Source: Bradyrhizobium yuanmingense (GTDB lineage Bacteria; Pseudomonadota; Alphaproteobacteria; Rhizobiales; Xanthobacteraceae). From it: a DNA stretch of 64,000 nt. The notes beneath the pieces are model-generated. The model was not told the DNA's origin and did not search any database. It saw only the letters and a list, made by a program, of their open reading frames with translations. Location of the stretch: positions 545,271-609,270 of the forward strand of contig NZ_FMAE01000007.1 of assembly GCF_900094575.1 (NCBI RefSeq), in the 5' to 3' direction. Shown one piece after another: positions 35,880-43,818 of this stretch (position 1 is its first letter; each line of letters opens with the position of its first letter). Position numbers and translations under genes: made by a program.

Positions 35880-38567
35880 TCAGCTCGCGGCGGCCGCGAT
35901 CTCGTGCCGCGGGCTGGCGTGACCATCTCCTTGACCGTCACTGCTGCCGACCTTGGGCGGCAGTCCGGCGAAGCGCCGCAAGGCTTCCGCCATCTGCACC
36001 CGTCCCGACACGCCTGTGATCACCACGTCCACCATCGCAAAGGACGAGTGGAAGTGGCCGCGCGCCTTCAATTGCTCGACCGGCACGCCCGCTGCGGCCA
36101 TTGCCTCGGCATAGGCGATGCCCTCGTCGCGCAGCGGATCGAACTCGCAGGTGACCACGAGGGCCGGCGGCAGGCCGGCAACCTTGCCGCGCAGCGGGGC
36201 GACCCGCGGGTCGGTGCGGTCCGCCGGCGAGCAATAGAGGTCCCAGAACCAGTACATCAGCGAGCGCGTCAAGAAGTAGGCGGTCCCATTTTCGTTGTAG
36301 GAGGGCCGATCGAAGCTGCAGTCGGTGACCGGGCAGACCAGAAGCTGGCCGGCGATGGCTGGCCCGCCGCGGTCGCGCGCGAGCTGGCAGGTGACGGCGG
36401 CGATGTTGCCGCCGGCGCTCCAGCCTGCAACCAGCACCGGGCCCGGTCTGCCGCCGAGCTCGGCGGCGTGCTCGGCGATCCAGCGCGTGGCCGCATAGCC
36501 GTCCTCGGCCGCGGTCGGGAAGCGATGCTCCGGTGCGTGGCGATAGCCGACGCTGACGAACATCATGCCGGTCCGCCGCACCATGTCGCGGCAGAACGGC
36601 TCGTCCGATTGCTCGTCGCCAAGCACCCAGCCGCCGCCGTGGAAATAGACCACGACCGGATGCGGTCCCGGCGTTGCCGGCTTGTAGACGCGGTAGGGCA
36701 ACGCACCGTCGGCGACGGGCAGGGTGCCGTCGACGATCTCGCCGATCGGCCGCCCCGCAGGCCGGCCCTTGTTGAACTCGTTGACGAAGGCGCGGGCGCC
36801 GAGCGCGCCCATCGACTCGATCGGCGGCAGGTTGAGCGAGGCGAGCAGGTTCAGCACCAGCCGCACGTCCGGCTGCAGGCGCACCACCTCGCCGTCATTG
36901 CATTGGACGGCGCCATCGGGGCCGGTGAGCTTGAAGCCGAGCATGCCGCGGCTGACCACCTCATCGCAGATGCTGCGATAAGGGCCGACGCCGCCGGTAT
37001 AGGGCATCAGCCCCTGCACCTTGCCGGGCACGTTGGCGCCGGTGTACCAGGTGTTGGCGAGCCGGTGCAGCGTCAGCATCGAGCAGTCGGCCATGTGCCT
37101 GTTCCAGCCGGCCTGCGCCGTCTCGGTCGGCTCGATCGTGGTGAAGCCGGCATCGCGCAGCGACGCAAGGCGATCGACCACCCAGTCGACATGCTGCTCG
37201 ATCGACACCGCCATGTTCGACAGCACCGACGGGCTTCCGGGTCCGGTGATCATGAAGAAGTTCGGGAAGCCCTCGACCGTGAGGCCGAGATAGGTCTGCG
37301 GTCCCTGCGCCCAGACATCGGACAGCGACTTGCCACCGCGCCCGGTGATCGGATGCACGGCACGGATCGCGCCGGTCATGGCGTCGAAGCCGGTTGCGAA
37401 GACGATGACGTCGACGTCGAAGCTGCGGCCGTTCGTGGAAATGCCGCTCGCGGTGATCGCCTTGATCGGCTCCTTGCGCAGATTGACCAGCGTGACGTTC
37501 GGCCGGTTGTAGGTTGCGTAATAATTGGTCTCGAGGCAGGGGCGCTTTGCGCCGAAAGGATGGTCGTCCGGCATCAGCGCCGCGGCGGTCTCGGGATCCT
37601 TGACGGCGACGCGGATCTTCTCGCGGATCAGGTCCTGGACGATCTTGTTGCCGTCGACGTCTACGGCCTGGTCGGCCCAGAGCTGCGTCAGGATGTGGAC
37701 GAGGTCGCCGGCCGCCCAGGCGCGCTCGAACCGCTCGCGACGCTCGGCATCGCTCAATTGCCAACTCACGACCGTCTGCTGCGGGTAGGGCACGCCGGCC
37801 ATCGACTGCCGCGCCTGCTCGCGATAGGCCGCGCGGTCGCTCTGCAACAGGCTCATGCGGTCCGCGGGCGCAGGGCCGTTATGCGCCGGCAACGCGAAAT
37901 TCGGTGTGCGCTGGAACACCGTCAGATGCGCAGCCTGCTCGGCGATCACAGGGATCGACTGGATCGCCGAGGAGCCCGTGCCGATCACGGCGACGCGTTT
38001 TCCGGTGAGATCGACGCCGTCATGCGGCCAGCGCCCGGTGAAATAGACCTCGCCCTTGAAGTCCTTGACGCCGTCGATCTCCGGCGGCTTTGGCGCGGAG
38101 AGGCAACCGGTCGCCATGATGTAATGGCGGCAGGAGACGGGTGGCCCATTGTCAGTGGTGATGAGCCAGCGCTCCGACGCTTCGTCCCATCTGGCTTCGG
38201 TGACCTTGGTCTTGAAACGGATATCGCGGCGCAGATCGTAGCGATCGGCGACGAAGCCGAGGTAACGCAGGATCTCGGGCTGGGTCGCGTATTTCTCCGA
38301 CCAAGTCCAGGCGGTCTCGAGCTCCGGATCGAACGTGTAGCTGTAATCGATGGTCTGGATGTCGCAGCGCGCGCCCGGATAGCGGTTCCAATACCAGGTG
38401 CCGCCGACATCGCCGGCCTCGTCGAGCCCGACTGCCGAGAACCCCGTCTTGCGCAGGCGATGGAGAAGGTAGAGGCCGGCAAATCCGGCGCCGACCACGG
38501 CAACATCGACCTGCTGAGCGGTTCCGCGCCCATCGGAAGCACGTGTGGCAACCATTGCGTCAGGCAT
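35880..38567 (-). CDS. Baeyer-Villiger-type flavin monooxygenase fused to HSL-family esterase
   Basis: 895 residues in one uninterrupted frame. Residues about 18-540 are a class B flavoprotein monooxygenase: FAD motif GAGFAG (26-31), GTWYWNRYPGARCDIQT, NADPH motif GTGSSA (196-201), Arg342 in AKRPCLETNYY and the late ATGFD motif. The Baeyer-Villiger fingerprint FxGxxxHxxxWP reads F170-K-G-E-V-Y-F-T-G-R-W-P181, with Phe176 in place of His. Residues about 600-895 are a hormone-sensitive-lipase-type esterase: HGGGW (643-647), Ser717 in GWSAGG, Asp810 in CEFDPL and His840. The domains suit sequential ketone-to-ester oxidation and ester hydrolysis. Substrate unknown. Confidence 0.9.
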   Translation of the reverse strand: MPDAMVATRASDGRGTAQQVDVAVVGAGFAGLYLLHRLRKTGFSAVGLDEAGDVGGTWYWNRYPGARCDIQTIDYSYTFDPELETAWTWSEKYATQPEILRYLGFVADRYDLRRDIRFKTKVTEARWDEASERWLITTDNGPPVSCRHYIMATGCLSAPKPPEIDGVKDFKGEVYFTGRWPHDGVDLTGKRVAVIGTGSSAIQSIPVIAEQAAHLTVFQRTPNFALPAHNGPAPADRMSLLQSDRAAYREQARQSMAGVPYPQQTVVSWQLSDAERRERFERAWAAGDLVHILTQLWADQAVDVDGNKIVQDLIREKIRVAVKDPETAAALMPDDHPFGAKRPCLETNYYATYNRPNVTLVNLRKEPIKAITASGISTNGRSFDVDVIVFATGFDAMTGAIRAVHPITGRGGKSLSDVWAQGPQTYLGLTVEGFPNFFMITGPGSPSVLSNMAVSIEQHVDWVVDRLASLRDAGFTTIEPTETAQAGWNRHMADCSMLTLHRLANTWYTGANVPGKVQGLMPYTGGVGPYRSICDEVVSRGMLGFKLTGPDGAVQCNDGEVVRLQPDVRLVLNLLASLNLPPIESMGALGARAFVNEFNKGRPAGRPIGEIVDGTLPVADGALPYRVYKPATPGPHPVVVYFHGGGWVLGDEQSDEPFCRDMVRRTGMMFVSVGYRHAPEHRFPTAAEDGYAATRWIAEHAAELGGRPGPVLVAGWSAGGNIAAVTCQLARDRGGPAIAGQLLVCPVTDCSFDRPSYNENGTAYFLTRSLMYWFWDLYCSPADRTDPRVAPLRGKVAGLPPALVVTCEFDPLRDEGIAYAEAMAAAGVPVEQLKARGHFHSSFAMVDVVITGVSGRVQMAEALRRFAGLPPKVGSSDGQGDGHASPRHEIAAAAS

Positions 38568-38797
38568 GGTATTCCTCCCGGATGTCTTGTTTTGGCGGCA
38601 GGCTATCGCCGCAGGCTCAGCTTGTCATTACAGCGAGTGCAATCTTAGGGTGGTCGTTTGCGGCGGCTTCGTGACCGCGCGAAGGTTGCGGCACCACACG
38701 CACCGCGATGCACCATGGCCGTGATCGCCCGGGGTAATCAGCCATCGTCCTTCTGTGTATGCTTGCGCTTACAAGCCACGCGTACCGCCCGGGCGTC

Positions 38798-39007
38798 ATG
38801 ACAGAGTTGAGTGAGCGAACCAGAGCGAACATGGACGTCGTCCTCGAGCAGACGTGCCGGCAACTGCCGCATGGCGGCGATCACGACAGCCGCAGGTTCA
38901 TCGCCGAGCGCCTGATCGAGGCGGCACGGGCGGGCCACTCCACCCTGGGCGAGCTCGGCATCGTCGCGCGCCACGCGCTCGCGGAGCTGATTGGCAAAGG
39001 CGGTTAG
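38798..39007 (+). CDS. Hypothetical protein, 69 residues
   Basis: Starts ATG 38798 (an in-frame ATG at 38759 is the alternative). A charged helical protein beginning MTELSERTRANMDVVLEQTC, with HDSRRFIAERLIEAARAGH in the middle and a Leu/Ala-rich end. No signal or membrane segment. It precedes the carboxylesterase-like gene by 79 bp on the same strand. Family not recognised; composition looks coding. Confidence 0.65.
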   Translation: MTELSERTRANMDVVLEQTCRQLPHGGDHDSRRFIAERLIEAARAGHSTLGELGIVARHALAELIGKGG

Positions 39008-39086
39008 GCTCAAGGCGCGCGAGGGTTGCCTCGCCGACGGCTTCGGACATAACCTGCCAAAACCCTTCATCGAGATCGTTGCGAAG

Positions 39087-40571
39087 ATGCGGGCCCTGCT
39101 TGCATTCGTTGCGGCTATTGCAGTCCTGTGTGGCGCCGGCCCGGCCCTCGCCCAGTCGGTCGGGCAGTTTCCATTCGCGCTGACGCGTGAAGGGCAGATG
39201 CTCGGCGCCGTGGAAGGCGAGGTGGCCTCGTTCAAGGGGCTGGCTTACGCGGCGCCGCCGCTCGGCGCGCTGCGCTGGCAACCGCCGCAGCCGACGACCG
39301 AAAGCTCGGAGATGCGCACCGCCTACGAATACGGCGCGCCGTGCCTTCAGCCGGCGCTGCCGGCGGCGAGCGAGGATTGCCTGACGCTGAACGTGTTTCG
39401 TCCTTTCGGGGTCGACGGCCCGTTGCCGGTGATGGTGTTCATCCATGGCGGCGCGTTCGTCACGGGCACCGCGAACGATGCGCTGTTCGTTGGCGCCAAG
39501 CTGGCGCAGGCGGGCCTCATCGTGGTCACCGTGAATTATCGCCTCGGCGCGCTCGGCTGGCTCTCGCATCCCGCGCTGTCGGACGCCGGCTCCGGCAATT
39601 TCGGCCTGATGGACCAGATCGCCGCGCTGCACTGGGTGCACGACAATATCGCGGCGTTCGGCGGCGATCCTGATAACGTCACGTTGTTCGGCAGCGATGC
39701 AGGCGCGACATCGATTGCGCTGCTGATGCTGTCCGCGCAAGCGCGCAATCTGTTCCACAAGGCCATTCTGCAATCGGTGCCCGGCCGCGCGCGCCTGCGT
39801 TCGGCGGAAGAGGCGGAGGCCATCGGCCGGCTCTTCGTGGCCGCGCTTTCGCCGAAGACGGATCTGCGCGCGGTCGAGCCGCGGCGCCTGCTGGCCGCCG
39901 AGAAACAATTGCTGGAGACATCGCCGCACAGCTTTGCACCGATGATGGATGGACGTCTCGCGACCGAGGACCTCGCCGCGGGCTTTGCGGCCGGACGCCA
40001 GAGCCGCATTCCCCTGATCATCGGCTCGAACGAGGACGAGACCGGCCTGGAGAACGAGACCGCGATCAAGGGGGAGCTTGCGCCGCCGGGCGCGGGCGAC
40101 GGCGAATTGCGCAAGCTCTATCCCGATCTCACCAGACCTTCGGATCTCGCGGCAAGAATCTACACCGACAAGGTCTTTTCCGAGCCGGTGCGGCTGCTGG
40201 CACGTCTGCACGCGGCAGGCGGCGCGCCGACCTTTCGCTACCGCTTCGCCTATGTGCCGGAGGCCAGGCGCGCCAATCCGGACGTCGGCCACGGGCGCGA
40301 GCTGCAGTTCATCTTCGGTACGGAAGGCGTGCCCGGTGCGGGCATCCTGTCGCGGCGCGACCGCGAGGTCGCAGGCCGCATGCGCGCCTATTGGATAAAC
40401 TTCGCCCGAAGTGGCGATCCCAATGGTCCCGACCTACATGGTCCCGACCTGCCACGCTGGGACGCAGCCAGCGGCGATCGCCTGCTGCTGATCACGAACG
40501 ACGGCATCGCGAGCGGCGACGATCCGATCGCGGATCGTCTCGACCGGCTCGCAAATGAGGGCAGGAGATGA
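39087..40571 (+). CDS. Type B carboxylesterase homologue lacking the nucleophile serine
   Basis: 494 residues from ATG 39087, giving a Sec signal (core about 4-20, cleavage near ALAQS); an earlier in-frame ATG at 38991 would bury it. Carboxylesterase layout: GLAYAAPPLGALRW, SEDCLTLNVFRP, oxyanion HGGAF (120-124), VTVNYRLGALGWL. The nucleophile elbow, normally GESAG, reads G202-S-D-A-G206, so the serine position is Asp204. Candidate triad partners remain: Glu318 (NEDE) and His402 (GHGRELQF). Probably secreted. Either non-hydrolytic or using Ser203 in an altered elbow. Confidence 0.88.
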   Translation: MRALLAFVAAIAVLCGAGPALAQSVGQFPFALTREGQMLGAVEGEVASFKGLAYAAPPLGALRWQPPQPTTESSEMRTAYEYGAPCLQPALPAASEDCLTLNVFRPFGVDGPLPVMVFIHGGAFVTGTANDALFVGAKLAQAGLIVVTVNYRLGALGWLSHPALSDAGSGNFGLMDQIAALHWVHDNIAAFGGDPDNVTLFGSDAGATSIALLMLSAQARNLFHKAILQSVPGRARLRSAEEAEAIGRLFVAALSPKTDLRAVEPRRLLAAEKQLLETSPHSFAPMMDGRLATEDLAAGFAAGRQSRIPLIIGSNEDETGLENETAIKGELAPPGAGDGELRKLYPDLTRPSDLAARIYTDKVFSEPVRLLARLHAAGGAPTFRYRFAYVPEARRANPDVGHGRELQFIFGTEGVPGAGILSRRDREVAGRMRAYWINFARSGDPNGPDLHGPDLPRWDAASGDRLLLITNDGIASGDDPIADRLDRLANEGRR

Positions 40572-40578
40572 AGCGGAT

Positions 40579-40758
40579 TTAAGCCGCGAGCTCGACGCGC
40601 GGCGCCGGGCTGAGCCGGTCTTCCTCCAGATAATCCATCGCGCCGTCCTTCTCGACGGCATAGAACTGCTGGCCATCCCGCGACTTGAAGGCGGCGCGGA
40701 CGACACCGCGGCGGCCCTTGTCACTGTTGACGACGTCCCCCAGCGCAAACTTCCTCAT
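40579..40758 (-). CDS. Small hypothetical protein, 59 residues
   Basis: ATG 40758 is preferred over an in-frame GTG at 40770 because AGTGAGA precedes it at suitable distance. Begins MRKFALGDVVNSDKGRRGVV and then KSRDGQQFYAVEKDGAMDYL, a beta-rich pattern reminiscent of small SH3/KOW-like folds. It ends convergently 7 bp from the carboxylesterase-like gene. Function unknown. Confidence 0.65.
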   Translation of the reverse strand: MRKFALGDVVNSDKGRRGVVRAAFKSRDGQQFYAVEKDGAMDYLEEDRLSPAPRVELAA

Positions 40759-40912
40759 CGTACGTCTCACTTGTCTTCAGGCCGACTGCTTCGGCCCAGC
40801 GGGGATTCTGGGCGGCAAATCGTTAACGACTTGCTAACCATGCCGCTTTGCCTATGCTCATCGCCGATCGTGCGGACCGCTCGCACGTGCCTGTTGTCAA
40901 CGAGACGAGCCG

Positions 40913-41707
40913 ATGACGCGACTTCCGACCCTGTTCCTGTCGCATGGCGGCGGCCCCTGGCCCTTCATGGAGGACAGGCGGGTGCAATATGCCAAGACCG
41001 CCGAGGCGTTCGCGAACTTGCCGCAGCTTCTGCCCGAGAGGCCGAAGGCCGTGCTGGTCATCACCGGGCATTGGGAAGCCGACGCCTTCACGGTGTCGAC
41101 CTCGCCGCATCCACCGATGGTCTACGATTATTACGGTTTCCCCGAGCATACCTACCACATCAAATATCCGGCGCCGGGCAAGCCCGAGCTTGCCGCGCAA
41201 GTGAAGGCGCTGCTCACGCATGCCGGCCTCGATTGCCGCGAAGATCCCGACCAGGGTTTCGATCACGGCACGTTCGTTCCGCTCGGGCTGATGTATCCGA
41301 ATGCCGACATGCCGATCGTGCTGCTGTCGCTGAAGTCCAGCTATGACGCGGCCGAGCACGTCAAGGTGGGGCAGGCGATCGCATCCTTGCGCGACGAAGG
41401 CATCCTGATCGTCGGCAGCGGCCTGACCTATCACAACATGCGCGGCTTCAACCGTCCGGAGTCCAAGCCCGTCTCGTATGATTTCGAGGCCTATCTGAAC
41501 GAGGCGATCAGCAACCCCGATGCGGCGCGCCGCAATGCCATGCTGGTCGATTGGGAGAATGCGCCGAGCGCACGCCTTGCACATCCGCGCGAGGACCATC
41601 TGCTGCCGCTGATGGTGGCGGCCGGTGCTGCGGGAAGCGACGTCGGACGGCGCGTCTTCGTCGACGAGGTCGCGCATGTGGCGATGGCCTCGTATGTGTT
41701 TGGATGA
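40913..41707 (+). CDS. Class III extradiol ring-cleavage dioxygenase (LigB/DODA-like)
   Basis: 264 residues, the size of single-domain 4,5-DOPA dioxygenase-like proteins such as YgiD. Candidate metal and active-site histidines: His11 in LSHGGGPW, His53 in TGHWEA, and later FDHGTFVPL and DEVAHVAMASYVFG. Non-haem Fe(II)- or Zn-dependent cleavage of catechol-type rings is the family activity. No aromatic-degradation genes flank it. ATG 40913 follows CGAGACGAGCCG. Confidence 0.88.
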   Translation: MTRLPTLFLSHGGGPWPFMEDRRVQYAKTAEAFANLPQLLPERPKAVLVITGHWEADAFTVSTSPHPPMVYDYYGFPEHTYHIKYPAPGKPELAAQVKALLTHAGLDCREDPDQGFDHGTFVPLGLMYPNADMPIVLLSLKSSYDAAEHVKVGQAIASLRDEGILIVGSGLTYHNMRGFNRPESKPVSYDFEAYLNEAISNPDAARRNAMLVDWENAPSARLAHPREDHLLPLMVAAGAAGSDVGRRVFVDEVAHVAMASYVFG

Positions 41708-41713
41708 ATTCTT

Positions 41714-41865
41714 CTACCCTCTCCCCTTGTGGGAGAGGGTGGATCGCCGCGAAGCGGCGAGACGGGTGAGGGGTCTCTCTCCGCCGGAATCTCGCGCAAT
41801 GAACTCGTGGAGCGAACCCCTCATCCGGCGCTTCGCGCCACCTTCTCCCACAAGGGGAGAAGGAA
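41714..41865. repeat. Palindromic 'ACCCTCTCCCC...GGGGAGAAGG' element
   Basis: CTACCCTCTCCCCTTGTGGG at the left and CTTCTCCCACAAGGGGAGAA at the right, with inner GACGGGTGAGGGGT and ACCCCTCATCCGGCGCTTCG. About 150 bp. The copy at 56255-56404 carries the same segments in reverse orientation. Confidence 0.88.
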
Positions 41866-41881
41866 GAGGAGCGTCGCAACT

Positions 41882-42142
41882 TCACCCGTATCTCAGCTTC
41901 ATCACCAGGATGCCGCCGGCGAGCAGCATGGTGACGGCGTTCGAGGCGATCAGGGGGGCATCGCCCGAGAGCAGGCCGTAGATGAGCCAGAGCGCGAGGC
42001 CCAGCACCATCACCAGGAACATGCCGAGCGAGATGTCGCCGGTGGAGCGGGTCTTCCATACCTTGATGGCTTGTGGCGCGTAAGCGACGGTGGTGCAGGT
42101 GGCGGCGGCAAAGCCGATCAGCTTGATCATGAGCGGGTCCAT
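41882..42142 (-). CDS. SemiSWEET-type sugar transporter
   Basis: 86 residues with three transmembrane helices, the half-size MtN3/SWEET unit that dimerises to form a sugar channel. The PQ motif YAPQAIKVWKTRST lies in helix 1, followed by the conserved GDISLGMF and LWLIYGL in helix 2. Known bacterial SemiSWEETs, including Bradyrhizobium ones, are of this length. Upstream of the glycogen genes on the same strand but separated by a 221-bp region with a repeat. Confidence 0.9.
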   Translation of the reverse strand: MDPLMIKLIGFAAATCTTVAYAPQAIKVWKTRSTGDISLGMFLVMVLGLALWLIYGLLSGDAPLIASNAVTMLLAGGILVMKLRYG

Positions 42143-42205
42143 GCGCGCTCTATAGCATGGATTCGACGACGGTCACGCTTCGGGCGGCAGTCTGCGCGCG
42201 CCTCG

Positions 42206-42321
42206 TCCTTCGAGACGGCGCTTGCGCGCCTCCTTAGGATGAGGCTCAGCAGGACCGAACTTGTTGCCGCGTTCTCCGTCCTCATACTGAGGAGCCCGCT
42301 GGAGGCGGGCGTCTCGAAGGA
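42206..42321. repeat. 'TCCTTCGAGA...TCTCGAAGGA' intergenic repeat, copy 2
   Basis: Same terminal 10-mers and inner arms (CCTTAGGATGAG and CTCATACTGAGG, each slightly diverged) as copy 1 at 34854-34982, about 7.3 kb away. Lies between SemiSWEET and glgA. Confidence 0.85.
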
Positions 42322-42363
42322 TAGGCTACGAAAGCCACTATCAAACGCGACCGGCTTGCAGAC

Positions 42364-43818
42364 TCACGCGCGCGCCTCCATGAGGCTGCGGTACAGCGAG
42401 GCATAGTCGCCGGCGCGATTACGCCAGGAGACGTCGGTCGCAAGGCCGCTGCGTTGCAGGCGGCGCCAGGTCAGCTTGTCGTGGAAGGCGGTGTTGGCCT
42501 TGCGCAGCGTGCCGGCGAGGGCATCCGCCGTCACGGGGGCGAATTTGAAGCCGGTGGCATCGTGGCCGGACGCGTCGGCCTCGCCGATATCGACGATGGT
42601 GTCTTCGAGGCCGCCGACGCGCGAGACGATCGGCACGGCGCCATAGCGCAGCGCGCAGAGCTGGGTTAGGCCGCACGGCTCGAAGCGGGACGGCACGATC
42701 AGCGCGTCCGAGCCGGCCTGGATCAGGTGCGCCAGGATTTCGTCATAGCCGATCACGACGCCGATCCGGCTTGGATTGGCGCGGGCCGCGGCCTGGTAGC
42801 CATCCTGCAGATCGCGGTCGCCGCTGCCGAGCAGCGCGAGCTGCATGCCTTCCCGCAGGATGGTCGGGATGGCCTCCATCAGGAGATCGAGCCCCTTCTG
42901 CCACGACAGCCGGCTGATGACGCCGAGCAGCGGCGCTTCGTCCGAGGAATCGAGGTTGAACTGCTGCTGCAGCACCGCCTTGTTCGCGGCCCGGAAGGTC
43001 AGGTCTTCCGCGCCGAAGCGGTAGGCGATGTGGGGATCGGTTTGCGGATTCCAGACCTCGGTGTCGATGCCGTTGAGGATGCCGCTCAGCACGTTGGATC
43101 GTTCACGAAGCAGGCCGCCGAGGCCCATGCCGCCTTCGTCGCTCTGGATTTCCTTCGCGTAGGTCGGCGATACCGTGGTGATACGATCGGCAAGGCTCAA
43201 GCCGGCCTTCAAGAAGCTGATGCCGCCGAAATATTCCAGTTCGTTGACGTTGAAGGCATGCCAGGGCAGGCCGATCGATCCGATCAGCTCAGGGGCGAAC
43301 TTGCCCTGGTAGGCCATGTTGTGGATGGTCATCACGGTGCCGGGCCGTGGACGATTGTCGTAGTGCAGATAGGCCGGCGCGAGCCCCGCCTGCCAATCGT
43401 GGGCGTGCACGACATCGGGCACGAAGGCCGGCACGAGGCCGTGGCCGATATCGGCCGCCACGCGCGACAGCGCGGCGAAGCGCACGCCGTTGTCTGCCCA
43501 GTCGACGCCGTCAGTGGTGACATAGGGGTTGCCTGGCCGCGCATAGAGATGCGGCACGTCCAGCACGAACAGATCGAGCCCGGCATGCGAGCCCGCCAGC
43601 AGCCGGCCGGGGCCGCCGAAATAATCCGGCCAGCGCCGCAGTTCCTCTGTGCCGGACAAAAGGCGCATCACGTCGGGATAGCCCGGCAGCAAGGTGCGCA
43701 TCTCGACGCCATGGGCCTTCAGCGCAACCGGGAGCGCGCCGGCGACGTCTGCGAGGCCGCCGGTCTTGACGAGGGGATAGACTTCAGAGGCGACCGCGAG
43801 GACGCGAACAGGCGTCAT
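42364..43818 (-). CDS. glgA: Glycogen synthase GlgA
   Basis: 484 residues, the usual bacterial length. Adds glucose from ADP-glucose to growing alpha-1,4-glucan. N-terminal ADP-glucose-binding KTGGLADVAGALP (18-30), central HDWQAGLAPAYL, and the C-terminal GT-B donor site PSRFEPCGLTQLCALRYG. Its ATG overlaps the glgC stop by 4 bp, so the two are coupled. Confidence 0.96.
   Translation of the reverse strand: MTPVRVLAVASEVYPLVKTGGLADVAGALPVALKAHGVEMRTLLPGYPDVMRLLSGTEELRRWPDYFGGPGRLLAGSHAGLDLFVLDVPHLYARPGNPYVTTDGVDWADNGVRFAALSRVAADIGHGLVPAFVPDVVHAHDWQAGLAPAYLHYDNRPRPGTVMTIHNMAYQGKFAPELIGSIGLPWHAFNVNELEYFGGISFLKAGLSLADRITTVSPTYAKEIQSDEGGMGLGGLLRERSNVLSGILNGIDTEVWNPQTDPHIAYRFGAEDLTFRAANKAVLQQQFNLDSSDEAPLLGVISRLSWQKGLDLLMEAIPTILREGMQLALLGSGDRDLQDGYQAAARANPSRIGVVIGYDEILAHLIQAGSDALIVPSRFEPCGLTQLCALRYGAVPIVSRVGGLEDTIVDIGEADASGHDATGFKFAPVTADALAGTLRKANTAFHDKLTWRRLQRSGLATDVSWRNRAGDYASLYRSLMEARA

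Noticed and set aside
35871..38648. 925-residue open frame on the + strand opposite the monooxygenase-esterase
   Set aside because: Arg/His/Asp-rich shadow frame typical of the reverse strand of high-GC coding DNA; no domain, and the minus-strand frame has clear motifs throughout.
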